Assembly (NCBI GenBank): GCA_047629095.1
Contig: JBLHWM010000004.1
Span: forward strand, 1 to 36,658
Length of the DNA stretch: 36,658 nt
Source of the DNA: CALBMX01 sp047629095
GTDB lineage: Bacteria > Planctomycetota > UBA1135 > GCA-002686595
Direction of reading: 5' to 3'
Positions 9,051 through 17,279 of the stretch are shown piece after piece. The notes beneath the pieces are model-generated. The model was not told where the DNA came from. It was given only the letters and a program-made list of their open reading frames with translations, and searched no databases. Both the position numbers and the translations under genes were made by a program. Positions within the stretch are counted from its first letter, which is position 1; each line of letters opens with the position of its first letter.

Positions 9051-10745
9051 ATGGGTAGTGATGTGAATCAAGAGCGCGCCAAGCGCATCGACAAGTTGCG
9101 GACTGGAACGGCCTTTGATGTGCTCGTGGTTGGCGGTGGAATCACAGGCGTCGGCATCGCCTTGGATCTGGCGGCACGTGGGCTCAAGCCCTTAGTGATC
9201 GACAAGGGCGACTGGGGCGGCGCGACCTCGAGCGCCTCGTCGCGACTCGTGCACGGCGGGCTGCGCTACCTGGAGCACTTTGAGTTCTCCCTGGTTCGCG
9301 ACTCGTGCCTGGAGCGCGCACTTCTGCTGGACAACGCAGCGGGATTCGTCTGGCCCGAAGAGTTTCACTTCCCCGTCATGCGCGGCGATCGCGTGGGCGC
9401 GACCAAGCTGATGGCTGGACTGTGGCTGTACACGGCCCTCGCCACACCGCGCGCCCTCGGCCTGCCCACCCGCCGCTCGGCGGCCGCGTTAGAGCGGCGC
9501 ATCCCCGGCATCGACCGCGCGCGCCTCAAGGGCGGCGGCAGCTATATCGACGCGGCCACGGACGACGCGCGCCTGACCCTGGCTATTCGGCAGACCGCCG
9601 AGCGCGAGGGCGCGACCAGCCTGTCGCGCATCGAGGCCCTCTCGATTGAAGACCGCACCACCGGTCCGATCACACGCCTGCGCGACCTGGAGACCGGCGA
9701 CGAGTTCGAGGTCACGACCAAGGCCGTCGTGCTAGCCGGTGGGCCATCCACGGATGCACTGCGCTCGCTCTGTGTTTTCCAAACGGACGCATCGAGCAAG
9801 GCGCGCGAAGCTGCCTGGACCACGCCGACCCGCGGCAGCCACATCGTCCTGCCCCGCGCCAAGCTGCCCACGGACGGCGCCGTAATCTTCACCTCGGCCG
9901 TGGACGGTCGGGTCATGTTCCTGATCCCCTGGCCCAACCACACCATCGTCGGCACCACGGACATCGACGACGATGCCGCCAACCCAAAAGACGGCTCGCC
10001 CCGCGGGCGCCCCGTCGCGACCGCGGCCGAAGTCCAGTACCTCGTGGACTCCGCCGCCGCCCTGGTGCCGGCCTCGAAGCTCACCACCGACGACGTCATC
10101 TCCACCTGGGCCGGCCTGCGCCCACTGCTCGCCGCGCCCCCGGGCAAGGGCCCATCCGAGCGCTCCCGCGAGGAGCGCATGGAGCGCGACGGCAATCTCT
10201 TCACCATCGCCGGAGGCAAGCTCACGGGCTACCGAAGCGCGGCCGAACAGCTCGGCCACATGCTGACCAGCGCCCTGGGAATCGGTCTGCCAGACAAGGC
10301 CTCCCCCACCCGGAAGCTACGCCTAGAAGGTGCCCTCGGCGGCACAATTCCACGGCCCGCCTGGTCCCGACTCACGCCCGAGACCAGCAAGGTCCAAGCA
10401 CTGGATTCCCTGGCCCTGGCATGGGACGCGCGCTACGCCGCACGTGGCGCGGACGTTCGAGCGTTCTGCGCCTCGCGCCCAGCTGGGCTCGACATGCTCG
10501 ACGGGCGCACGCTCTGGGGCGAGGTCGACTGGGCCGTGCTCTTTGAAGACGCCCGGGGCCTGGTTGACTTCCTTTTCCGGCGCAGCGACGTCGGCCTTGG
10601 ACAGCAGCACTTCGTCGCCGAACTTATCCCGGCCCTGGCCGAGCGCATGGGACGGCTTCTGGACTGGTCCGACGAGTGCCGGGCCGTCCAGATCGACCGT
10701 GCCACCGAAGAACTCGAACGCCGCCACGCCTGGCGCCAAGAGTAA
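9051..10745 (+). CDS. glpD: Aerobic glycerol-3-phosphate dehydrogenase (FAD)
   Basis: Oxidises sn-glycerol 3-phosphate to dihydroxyacetone phosphate and passes electrons to quinone at the membrane. The FAD dinucleotide-binding fold is near the N-terminus (VLVVGGGITG, glycines 28-33), followed by the classic GlpD segments GGATSSASSRLVHGG and GLRYLE. Mid-protein PWPNHTIVGTTD and the C-terminal SerGly-type TIAGGKLTGYR are also typical of the family. With ATG 9051 the protein has 564 aa, close to the 500-560 usual for GlpD. The frame is open back to a GTG at 8886 but those 55 residues are low-complexity and lack family similarity. No glpK or glpF is in the window; fadE follows, so lipid breakdown is a plausible shared theme. 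Confidence 0.93.
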   Translation: MGSDVNQERAKRIDKLRTGTAFDVLVVGGGITGVGIALDLAARGLKPLVIDKGDWGGATSSASSRLVHGGLRYLEHFEFSLVRDSCLERALLLDNAAGFVWPEEFHFPVMRGDRVGATKLMAGLWLYTALATPRALGLPTRRSAAALERRIPGIDRARLKGGGSYIDAATDDARLTLAIRQTAEREGATSLSRIEALSIEDRTTGPITRLRDLETGDEFEVTTKAVVLAGGPSTDALRSLCVFQTDASSKAREAAWTTPTRGSHIVLPRAKLPTDGAVIFTSAVDGRVMFLIPWPNHTIVGTTDIDDDAANPKDGSPRGRPVATAAEVQYLVDSAAALVPASKLTTDDVISTWAGLRPLLAAPPGKGPSERSREERMERDGNLFTIAGGKLTGYRSAAEQLGHMLTSALGIGLPDKASPTRKLRLEGALGGTIPRPAWSRLTPETSKVQALDSLALAWDARYAARGADVRAFCASRPAGLDMLDGRTLWGEVDWAVLFEDARGLVDFLFRRSDVGLGQQHFVAELIPALAERMGRLLDWSDECRAVQIDRATEELERRHAWRQE

Positions 10746-10774
10746 AATTTCGAGGCCGCCCTAACAGGACCCCC

Positions 10775-10810
10775 GCTTTGCCCTTGGGAAAGCCGCGCTT
10801 GGGCCCCAAG
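10775..10810. terminator. Possible terminator region after glpD
   Basis: Two short inverted repeats lie in tandem: GCTTT...AAAGC with inner CCC/GGG (10775-10793), and CTTGGG-C-CCCAAG (10798-10810). They lie 30-65 bp after the glpD stop and about 100 bp before fadE. There is no clear T-run. They may end glpD transcription or serve as a binding site in the fadE promoter region. Confidence 0.3.
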
Positions 10811-10908
10811 GTATGTCTAACAAATGCCGATCCTAGGATTGGACCTATTTATAGTTGCGAAGCCCTGCTTGGACTGGGCCCCTCGAACCGAATCCTCTTC
10901 CGAACCCC

Positions 10909-13353
10909 ATGACGCTTCTCCTGCTTGTCCTCGCCCTTGTGGCGGCGGTCACCCTGCTCTACCGCAACCTGCCCCTGTACGCTGCTGCGGTGGCCTGGGC
11001 TCTTGTGCTCTTCGCCTTGTTTGGAGGTCCTGTCGAGGTCGGCCAAAGCTGGTACACGGGCTTGGGTTCCAATTGGATTTGGATCGCTGTCCTCTGGTTT
11101 GCGCCCTTGGCTCTTCTTGGTCCGACTCCGATACGCCGCGCTTTGGTTACGCCGACGGTCTTCAAGATCATCGCGCCGATCTTGCCGGTCATGAGCGAGA
11201 CCGAGAAGACCGCCCTAGAGGCGGGAAGTGTCTGGTGGGACGGCGATCTCTTCTCCGGTAATCCCGACTGGAAGAAGCTGCTGGCCTTCCGTCCGAAGGA
11301 GCTCACCAAAGAAGAGCGCGCCTTTGTCGACGGTCCTGTCCATAAGGTCTGCTCCATGGTGACCGAATGGGAGGTGACCCAGCGCGGGGACCTGCCCCCG
11401 GAAGTCTGGGCCTTCCTCAAGGCCGAGGGTTTCTTCGGCTTGATCATCCCGAAGAAGTACGGCGGCAAGGGCTTCTCAGCTGCGGCGCACTCGGCGGTGA
11501 TTCTCAAGCTCTCCTCGCGCTCTACGGTGCTGGCCGTGACAGTCATGGTGCCGAACTCACTCGGCCCAGCCGAGTTGCTTGGGCACTACGGAACCGACGA
11601 ACAGAAAGAGCGTCTCCTGCCGCGCCTGGCCGACGGGCGCGAGCTACCCGCCTTCGCCCTGACCGAGCCCAATGCCGGCAGCGACGCTGCGTCCATGACC
11701 AGCAGCGGCGTAGCTTGCATGGGCCAGTGGGAGGGAGAAGAAATTCTCGGCATCATGCTGAACTGGGACAAGCGCTACATCACCTTGTCCAGCGTGGCGA
11801 CCCTACTCGGCCTCGCCTTTAAGCTCAGTGATCCCGATGGCTTGATGGGTAACCAGCTCGAATACGGCATCACCTGCGCCCTGATCCCGACCAACCTTCC
11901 GGGTGTGGTGGCCGAACGGCGCCACGACCCCTTGGGCGTGCCCTTCTATAACGGCCCCACCCAAGGCCACGACGTCTTCGTGCCCATCGACTTCATCATC
12001 GGTGGCCAGAAGAACGCCGGCATGGGCTGGCGCATGTTGATGGACTGCCTGGCGGCGGGCCGCGGCATTTCGCTTCCGAGCCAAGCCTGCGCGGGCGGCC
12101 AGCTCGCCACGCGAACCACGGGCGCCTACGCCAGTATTCGACAGCAGTTCGGCATGGCTATCGGTCGCTTTGAAGGCATCGAAGAGCCCCTCGCTCGTAT
12201 TGCGGGTCGCAGCTACTACCTCGACGCCATGCGCAACCTGACCGTTGGCGCGATCGACTCCGGCGAGAAGCCCGCCGTGCTTACGGCGATCTGCAAGCGC
12301 TGGATGACCGACGCCATGCGCAACGTGATGACCGACGCGATGGATGTGGTTGGCGGCGCCGGTATCTCCCGCGGTCCGCGCAACATCCTGTCGGCGGGCT
12401 ACACAGGCGCGCCGATCAGTATCACCGTCGAGGGCGCGAACATCCTCACGCGCTCGATGATCGTCTTTGGCCAGGGCGCGATCCGCTGTCACCCCTTCGC
12501 TCAGAAGGAGATCGACGCAGTCGCCGTCAAGGACCTTGGCGCCTTCGACAAGGCCTTCTTCGGCCACGTCGGATTCATCTTCACGAACGCCGCCCGCTCC
12601 CTGGTTCTGGCTGGAACCGGCGGCTATGTGGCTGGTGTGCCTATGCCAGGTCCAGCGGGCTACTATATGAAGCAGTTGACGCGCCTCTCGGCGTCGTTCG
12701 CGATCGTCTCGGACATCTCTATGGGCGTCCTTGGCGGAGGCCTCAAGCGCATGGAGAAGATGACCGGCCGCCTAGCCGACGTCTTGGCCTGGATGTACGT
12801 GGGCTCAGCCGCCGTGCACCGCTTCCGCCAAGACGGCTGCCCCGAGCGCGACCTACCCTACATGCGCTGGGCCGCCCAAACTGCTCTCTACGAGGCGGAA
12901 CAGGCTCTTTTGGGCGTGATCCGCAACTTCCCTGTACGCCCCGCCGCAGCACTCATGCGCGTGATGGTCTTCCCTTATGGCCCGCGCATGACGCCGCCTT
13001 CGGATCGACTCGGTGCCCATGTCGCTAGGGGTATCCTCTTCGACGGCGAGGCGCGCACGCACCTCGGCTCGGGCATCTATATCCCGCCCGTGGACGAGGA
13101 CGGACTCGGTCGCCTAGAGAAGGTGCTCGGCGACGTGATCGCCGCGCGCCCGGTACAGCGCAAGATCCGCGAGGCGGTCAGCGCCAAGAAGCTCGAACGC
13201 AAGCCCAAGGCGACTTTGACCGCGCGCGCGGAGGAAGCCGGCGTGATCACGGCGGACGACCGCGAGCTGTTGCGCAGGGCCGCCGAAGAGCGCAACGAGG
13301 TTGTGCAGGTGGACTCCTTCTCTCCGGACGAGTTCATGAACAACAGGCGCTAG
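10909..13353 (+). CDS. fadE: Acyl-CoA dehydrogenase FadE
   Basis: First step of fatty-acid beta-oxidation: oxidises acyl-CoA to trans-2-enoyl-CoA with FAD. Choosing ATG 10909 gives 814 aa, the same length as E. coli FadE. Residues 1-40 are hydrophobic membrane-anchoring segments (LLLLVLALVAAVTLL). The acyl-CoA dehydrogenase core follows, with the family motifs AFALTEPNAGSDAASM, RGISLPSQACAGGQLATR and DAMDVVGGAGISRGPRN. The C-terminal ~290 residues correspond to the DUF1974 extension that separates FadE from shorter ACADs. The open frame upstream to 10855 adds only 18 residues that precede the membrane segment. A strong hairpin follows the stop. Other beta-oxidation genes are not in the window. 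Confidence 0.95.
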   Translation: MTLLLLVLALVAAVTLLYRNLPLYAAAVAWALVLFALFGGPVEVGQSWYTGLGSNWIWIAVLWFAPLALLGPTPIRRALVTPTVFKIIAPILPVMSETEKTALEAGSVWWDGDLFSGNPDWKKLLAFRPKELTKEERAFVDGPVHKVCSMVTEWEVTQRGDLPPEVWAFLKAEGFFGLIIPKKYGGKGFSAAAHSAVILKLSSRSTVLAVTVMVPNSLGPAELLGHYGTDEQKERLLPRLADGRELPAFALTEPNAGSDAASMTSSGVACMGQWEGEEILGIMLNWDKRYITLSSVATLLGLAFKLSDPDGLMGNQLEYGITCALIPTNLPGVVAERRHDPLGVPFYNGPTQGHDVFVPIDFIIGGQKNAGMGWRMLMDCLAAGRGISLPSQACAGGQLATRTTGAYASIRQQFGMAIGRFEGIEEPLARIAGRSYYLDAMRNLTVGAIDSGEKPAVLTAICKRWMTDAMRNVMTDAMDVVGGAGISRGPRNILSAGYTGAPISITVEGANILTRSMIVFGQGAIRCHPFAQKEIDAVAVKDLGAFDKAFFGHVGFIFTNAARSLVLAGTGGYVAGVPMPGPAGYYMKQLTRLSASFAIVSDISMGVLGGGLKRMEKMTGRLADVLAWMYVGSAAVHRFRQDGCPERDLPYMRWAAQTALYEAEQALLGVIRNFPVRPAAALMRVMVFPYGPRMTPPSDRLGAHVARGILFDGEARTHLGSGIYIPPVDEDGLGRLEKVLGDVIAARPVQRKIREAVSAKKLERKPKATLTARAEEAGVITADDRELLRRAAEERNEVVQVDSFSPDEFMNNRR

Positions 13354-13381
13354 CCAGCGAAGGCCCAGACCGGGCTGCATA

Positions 13382-13432
13382 AAAGTACCGCGCGCCTGGA
13401 GGTTGTTTCGACCTCCAAGCGCGCGGTACTTT
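13382..13432. terminator. Bidirectional hairpin between convergent fadE and DUF4870 genes
   Basis: A 22-bp stem (13382-13403 with 13411-13432) with only one mismatch and a 7-nt loop lies 28 bp after the fadE stop and 36 bp from the stop of the convergent gene. The stem ends in AAAG/CTTT, so in either direction a short run of U is part of the stem. A shared terminator is the natural reading. Confidence 0.8.
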
Positions 13433-13468
13433 GTTTGGCTGCTATCTGCGCCCGATCGGCCCTGCCGC

Positions 13469-14080
13469 CTACAGGATTCGCAGGTTCCAGGGATAGTTGT
13501 AAGGCCTGCCCTCATAGGTGCTCATAGCGCCTTGGATGGACCAAACCACATTGACGATAAGCAGCAGAAGAAGGATCGGGAATCCGATCAGAATGAGGCA
13601 GAGCACTCCCGCAACCAGCGAGTAGAGGAACATGGTAATCTGAAAGTTGAGCGCCTCCTTGGCCTGGCTCGCAGCGAAATCGTCCTCGTCCTTACGGATC
13701 AACCAGATCGCTAGGGGCGTCGCCCAGCCCAGGATTCCCCCGCTGAGTAGGATCGCCGCCGCACCAGCCGCGTGGGAGATCATGGCCCAGGTATAGGACT
13801 CGGGCCGAGCCGTTGCGGCATAGGACTCCGACCCGGCAAAGGACGGATTGTGCGGCTGGTTCCTGTTGGGAGAGGGCTCGTGGCCGCGATCCCGGGAATC
13901 GTTCCGGCGCGGGGGCGGCTCGGCCGCGCGCCATTCACGGGCGCGGGCGTCGGCTTGCTCCTCGGGGCCCGGATCGGGCTCGAAGTCAGGCTTGCGCTTG
14001 GTCTCGCCTTTTTCAAAGTGAAAGGAGGGGCTATCCTTGGCGCTTGCGCGCCACTCGTCTTCGTTGAAATCGTTCGTCAT
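13469..14080 (-). CDS. DUF4870 membrane protein
   Basis: Small integral membrane protein, 203 aa. Residues 1-95 are highly hydrophilic (acidic, then Arg/Pro-rich and Asn/Pro-rich) and probably disordered and cytosolic. Residues ~96-195 form a DUF4870 domain: three hydrophobic helices (about 98-118, 119-129 and 150-182) with the typical loop KDEDDFAASQAKEALNFQ between them. The function of DUF4870 is unknown. Start ATG at 14080; the gene is divergent from the glycosyltransferase at 14198 and convergent with fadE, separated by a strong hairpin. Confidence 0.85.
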   Translation of the reverse strand: MTNDFNEDEWRASAKDSPSFHFEKGETKRKPDFEPDPGPEEQADARAREWRAAEPPPRRNDSRDRGHEPSPNRNQPHNPSFAGSESYAATARPESYTWAMISHAAGAAAILLSGGILGWATPLAIWLIRKDEDDFAASQAKEALNFQITMFLYSLVAGVLCLILIGFPILLLLLIVNVVWSIQGAMSTYEGRPYNYPWNLRIL

Positions 14081-14103
14081 GGGGGTGCTCGTATGCAGAG
14101 GAC

Positions 14104-14117
14104 CCTAACTTATTAGG
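14104..14117. promoter_or_regulatory. Short palindrome in the divergent promoter region
   Basis: CCTAA-CTTA-TTAGG, two perfect 5-bp arms, sits 24 bp upstream of the DUF4870 start in the 117-bp divergent gap. It may be an operator; no known regulator motif is recognised. Confidence 0.25.
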
Positions 14118-14197
14118 AAAGGCGCCACTTCAATTTCACGCGGCCAACAGAACCAAGGAACGAGCCTTTTGAGGTCCGCCAGAGTAGAATCCTCGAC

Positions 14198-15367
14198 GTG
14201 AGGATCCTCTACCTATCCCAGCGCGTCCCCTATCCGCCCAACCGCGGGGACAAAATCACCACTTGGCGCAATGTGGATTACCTACGACGCAATCACGATG
14301 TGCAGTGCGTGGCCTTCGCCCATAACGAGGGCGACCACAAGGCGGCCAGCGACCTGCGCGCCATGGGCATTGCGATCGAGACCGTGGACCTGGACATGAA
14401 GGCGAAGAAGCTGCGGTCGCTTCCGATCCTGCTGACGAACAAGCCCATGACCCTGGGCGTCTACGGCAGCAAGGAGCTGCAGGCCGTCGTCGATCGGTTG
14501 ATGCCGGACATCGACCTCGCGATCGCCTATTCGTCGAGCATGGGCGCGTTCATACTGCCCCACAAGGACAAGAAGCGCATCCAGTACGTCGTCGAGCTGG
14601 ACTCGGACAAGTGGGCCCAGTACGAGGGCTTCACCAAGCCGCCGATGAAGTGGATCTACGGTCGCGAGGCCCGCACGCTGCGGCACTTCGAGAGGCGACT
14701 CTGTGCCGAGATGGACATGAACGTGCTCGTGACTCCCCTCGAGCAGCGCATCTTTGAAGAGGCGATCCCCGGCGCCAAGAGCGTAGTGATGCGCAACGGC
14801 GTGGACCTAGAGCTCTTCAACCCGGAAGCGAACACGCCCGAGCCAGGGCACCTGGTGTTCACCGGCGTCATGGACTACTTCCCCAACATCGACGGATGTG
14901 AGTGGTTCGCACGGGAGATTCTGCCCGAGGTGCGGCTCCAGGTTCCCGAAGCGCACTTCTCGATCGTGGGCTCTGCGCCAACCGACGGCGTCAAGGCCCT
15001 GGGCAAGCTGCCCGGCGTCGAGGTGACCGGCTTTGTGGACGAGACCCGGGACTGGCTCGCGCGGGCTGCGCTCGCCGTCGCGCCCCTGCGCATTGCGCGC
15101 GGTATCCAGAACAAGGTGCTCGAGGCCATGGCCATGGGGCTGCCGGTTGTGGGCACAACCCACGCGACCCAGGGCGTGGACGGTGACCACGGTCGCGACT
15201 ACATGGTTGCGGACACGAAAGCCGCCCAGGTCGCCGAGGTGGTTCGCCTTCTCCGCGACCGCGAAGAGGCCCTTGCCTTGGGTAAGCGCGCACGCACATT
15301 CGTCGAGCGCAAGTACCGCTGGGAAGACGTGCTCGAGCCCCTAGGCAAGCTGATCAGCGGGCTCTAA
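14198..15367 (+). CDS. Glycosyltransferase, PEP-CTERM/EpsH-associated sugar transferase type
   Basis: GT4-like glycosyltransferase, 389 aa, probably cytosolic and acting in exopolysaccharide or surface glycan assembly. The N-terminus MRILYLSQRVPYPPNRGDKI is characteristic of the group annotated as sugar transferase, PEP-CTERM/EpsH1 system associated. The C-terminal GT-B half has the donor-site pattern ARGIQNKVLEAMAMGLPVV, with the glutamate typical of GT4 enzymes, plus VMRNGVD. The start is GTG at 14198; no later in-frame ATG preserves the N-terminal strand. No PEP-CTERM, epsH or other polysaccharide genes occur in the window, so the target glycan cannot be named. Confidence 0.88.
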   Translation: MRILYLSQRVPYPPNRGDKITTWRNVDYLRRNHDVQCVAFAHNEGDHKAASDLRAMGIAIETVDLDMKAKKLRSLPILLTNKPMTLGVYGSKELQAVVDRLMPDIDLAIAYSSSMGAFILPHKDKKRIQYVVELDSDKWAQYEGFTKPPMKWIYGREARTLRHFERRLCAEMDMNVLVTPLEQRIFEEAIPGAKSVVMRNGVDLELFNPEANTPEPGHLVFTGVMDYFPNIDGCEWFAREILPEVRLQVPEAHFSIVGSAPTDGVKALGKLPGVEVTGFVDETRDWLARAALAVAPLRIARGIQNKVLEAMAMGLPVVGTTHATQGVDGDHGRDYMVADTKAAQVAEVVRLLRDREEALALGKRARTFVERKYRWEDVLEPLGKLISGL

Positions 15368-15384
15368 CAAGGCCTCTATATTCA

Positions 15385-15408
15385 AAATGGCGCTCTTGAG
15401 CGCTGTTT
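15385..15408 (+). terminator. Rho-independent-type terminator after the glycosyltransferase
   Basis: Arms 15385-15395 and 15398-15408 pair over 11 positions when two G-U wobbles are allowed, with a GCGCTC/GAGCGC core. It begins 17 bp after the stop codon and ends in GTTTAA. The loop is very short (2 nt, or 4 if the closing pair opens). Confidence 0.5.
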
Positions 15409-15442
15409 AATCCAACACCCTTCAGATTAGAACGAGATCGAA

Positions 15443-16135
15443 ATGAGTCACGAACGCATCGCCAACACCTTCGACGATTGGGCTACCACCGGACGCGGCG
15501 AGGGAATGGAAAAGGGGCACGGTAACGTGGTTGCCCAGATCATTCCCCAGCTTGGCATTGGCCCTGGCGACCAAACCCTGGACCTCGGCTGCGGAATCGG
15601 CTGGGCGACCCGGGCTTTGGCCAAAGTGGCTGCCGGGGCTGGTGCCGTTGGCGTTGACATCTCCAAGGAGATGATCGCCAAGGCGGAGTCCCTCCACAGC
15701 TTTACCATCCGCGCGCGCTACGAGGTGATGCCCTTCGAGAACCTCGACCTTAAGGACGAGCACTTCACCCACGTCTTTTCGATGGAGGCCCTGTACTACG
15801 CCCCGGACATCGACAAGTCCCTGAGCGAAGTTCTGCGCGTACTCAAGCCCGGCGGCCGCGCCGACATCGTGATCGACTTCTATACAGACAATGAGTCCAC
15901 GGGAGGCTGGAGCGACTCCATCGACGCGCCCATGACCTGGATGTCCGAAGCCGACTGGATCGCCAAGTTCGAGTCCTCCGGCTTCGAGAACGTCACTACC
16001 ACCCGTGTGATTGACTCCCGCGGGCCGGGCGAAGAGGCCGACTTCACTCCCTCGAAGGTCTATCCCGATTGGGCCTCACGCGTTCGCTTCCACGAAGCGG
16101 GCAGCCTCTGGATCCACGGCGAAAAGCCCAGCTAA
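15443..16135 (+). CDS. Class I SAM-dependent methyltransferase
   Basis: Small cytosolic methyltransferase, 230 aa, of the Methyltransf_11 type. Motif I is LDLGCGIG (residues 46-53), motif II is VGVDIS, and the post-motif region MPFENLDLKDEHFTHVFSMEAL is typical of UbiE/small-molecule methyltransferases. The segment EVLRVLKPGGR is the usual motif after strand 5. The substrate is unknown. It follows the glycosyltransferase after a likely terminator, and the rhodanese gene starts 27 bp downstream, suggesting a two-gene unit. Confidence 0.85.
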   Translation: MSHERIANTFDDWATTGRGEGMEKGHGNVVAQIIPQLGIGPGDQTLDLGCGIGWATRALAKVAAGAGAVGVDISKEMIAKAESLHSFTIRARYEVMPFENLDLKDEHFTHVFSMEALYYAPDIDKSLSEVLRVLKPGGRADIVIDFYTDNESTGGWSDSIDAPMTWMSEADWIAKFESSGFENVTTTRVIDSRGPGEEADFTPSKVYPDWASRVRFHEAGSLWIHGEKPS

Positions 16136-16162
16136 CCCAGGCGCACCCTCCCCAGCTTCGCC

Positions 16163-16828
16163 ATGAGAATCGTAACCACCCTACGCATCGGAATCGGCGC
16201 AGCGGCAGCCCTCGGACTCGCGTCCCTGTTCGCCTGCTGCGCCCCAAAGATCCCGATCGATGTCGCCCCCATCGGCGGGCCTGATCGGCTGGTGATCGAC
16301 ATCCGCGAACCTGCTGATTATGCAGCTGGCCACGCCCACGGTTCACTAAATATCCAGCTGACCTGGGATCAGTTGGAGGATCGCACCCTGGGTTACGTGC
16401 CCGACCTTGCCCGCCCCCTCGCCCTGCGCGCCTCATCCCAATCCAAGGCGGAACAGGGCGCCGCGATCCTGCAAGAGCTCGGCTACCAAAACGTGACGCT
16501 CTTCGAGGCCAAGCCCGAGAACGAGTCCGACACCCTCGAGTTGATGATGGCTGGCGACCTGCAGGGGGTCCTAGCCGCGGGCAACGCGCCTTACCTGATC
16601 GATATCCGGGCACAACCGGAGTTCGACACCGGCGTCATCGACGCGGCTGTCCTGGTCGACCAGGACGCTGGGCCTGCCGCTGTGGCGGGCCTGGATAAGG
16701 ATGCGCGCTACCTCATCATCTGCGAAGGGGGCTGGCGCTCCAGCCAGCTGGCGAGCTGGATGAGGCTCCAGGGCTTCACCGACGTCGTCAACGTGATCGA
16801 CGGCATGGCTGGCTGGCGCGACCTGTAG
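16163..16828 (+). CDS. Tandem rhodanese-domain lipoprotein
   Basis: Exported lipoprotein, 221 aa: hydrophobic leader then lipobox LFAC with C25. Two rhodanese-like domains follow. Domain 1 (~40-118) has the CH2A-type LVIDIREPADYAAGHAHGS, but the place of the catalytic Cys loop reads LALRASSQSK, so it has no Cys and is likely inactive. Domain 2 (~120-221) has YLIDIRAQPEFDTG and a catalytic loop ICEGGWRSS with C187. It may move sulfane sulfur or act as a redox/phosphatase-like sensor in the periplasm; the substrate is unknown. This is the usual active-plus-inactive tandem design, but with the active site in the second domain, as in two-domain thiosulfate sulfurtransferases. Confidence 0.82.
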   Translation: MRIVTTLRIGIGAAAALGLASLFACCAPKIPIDVAPIGGPDRLVIDIREPADYAAGHAHGSLNIQLTWDQLEDRTLGYVPDLARPLALRASSQSKAEQGAAILQELGYQNVTLFEAKPENESDTLELMMAGDLQGVLAAGNAPYLIDIRAQPEFDTGVIDAAVLVDQDAGPAAVAGLDKDARYLIICEGGWRSSQLASWMRLQGFTDVVNVIDGMAGWRDL

Positions 16829-16843
16829 CAGCCCGTCCTGACC

Positions 16844-16863
16844 CGCGCACAGGGCTTTGCGCG
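16844..16863 (+). terminator. Weak hairpin after the rhodanese gene
   Basis: CGCGCA and TGCGCG, 6-bp perfect arms with an 8-nt loop, begin 16 bp after the rhodanese stop codon. No T-run follows, so it is only a possible terminator. Confidence 0.3.
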
Positions 16864-16895
16864 TCACCATTCATGGATTGGCGCGTCTATGGAGC

Positions 16896-17245
16896 ATGTG
16901 GATCTCACGTTTCCTGATGAGCTTTACGCTTGGCGCTGGAGCGGCGCTTGTGGCCTCGCACTGGTTGGCGTTGCGGGGGGTCTGGCCGGATGAGTCGGCC
17001 TGGTTGCGCTGGCTTATCGTGCTTTCTGTGCATCCCATTCGGGCTGGATTGGCCGCGGTGCTTGGCTTGTTTGCTTGGAAAGAGGCGAAGGCGCTGATCC
17101 TGCGGGGTCCTGGGTTGGGAAAAAACTCGATATTCGTTACTATAAGGGTGGCTGCTCGTGCCGTATTCAATCACGCAGAGCCAAAGGGGTCCTTCACAGG
17201 GCCCAACTACCGACTCCACGCGCCCCAGCAAAGCCTATCCCCTAG
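16896..17245 (+). CDS. Possible small two-helix membrane protein; 3' end uncertain (in-frame fusion or -1 shift)
   Basis: From ATG 16896 the frame encodes MWISRFLMSFTLGAGAALVA, a Trp/Arg-flanked hydrophobic helix, and a second one (HPIRAGLAAVLGLFAWKEAK), then a basic tail. No family is recognised. In the zero frame there is no stop, and the frame continues through the radical-SAM-like gene to 17984. At 17120-17126 the bases A AAA AAC form a canonical -1 slippery heptamer in the zero frame. A -1 shift there gives the tail KKLDIRYYKGG and a stop at 17243-17245. So this may be a separate short protein, made by slippage or hidden by a one-base error in the A6 run, or an N-terminal membrane extension of the next gene. 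The end given assumes the shift. Confidence 0.4.
17115..17143 (+). promoter_or_regulatory. Candidate sigma-70 promoter before the radical-SAM-like gene
   Basis: TTGGGA (17115-17120), a 17-bp spacer and TACTAT (17138-17143) lie in an AT-rich island inside otherwise GC-rich sequence; the overlapping TATAAG at 17141-17146 is an alternative -10. It lies about 135 bp before the ATG at 17280 and supports a separate start for that gene. The match is four of six bases in each hexamer. Confidence 0.35.
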
Positions 17246-17248
17246 GCT
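17232..17248 (+). repeat. Small hairpin in the leader before 17280
   Basis: AGCCTA-TCCCC-TAGGCT, perfect 6-bp arms with a 5-nt loop, sits 31 bp upstream of the ATG at 17280. The TAG at 17243-17245 in its right arm is the stop of the -1 frame described for the upstream ORF. Confidence 0.4.
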
Positions 17249-17279
17249 GCCAACAACCGCTGGCAAGTACGAACCGTTC

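Noticed and set aside
7875..9071. 398-codon minus-strand ORF opposite the DUF3472-thioredoxin gene
   Set aside because: It is a shadow of a clearly coding plus-strand gene with recognisable motifs; long antisense frames are common in high-GC DNA.
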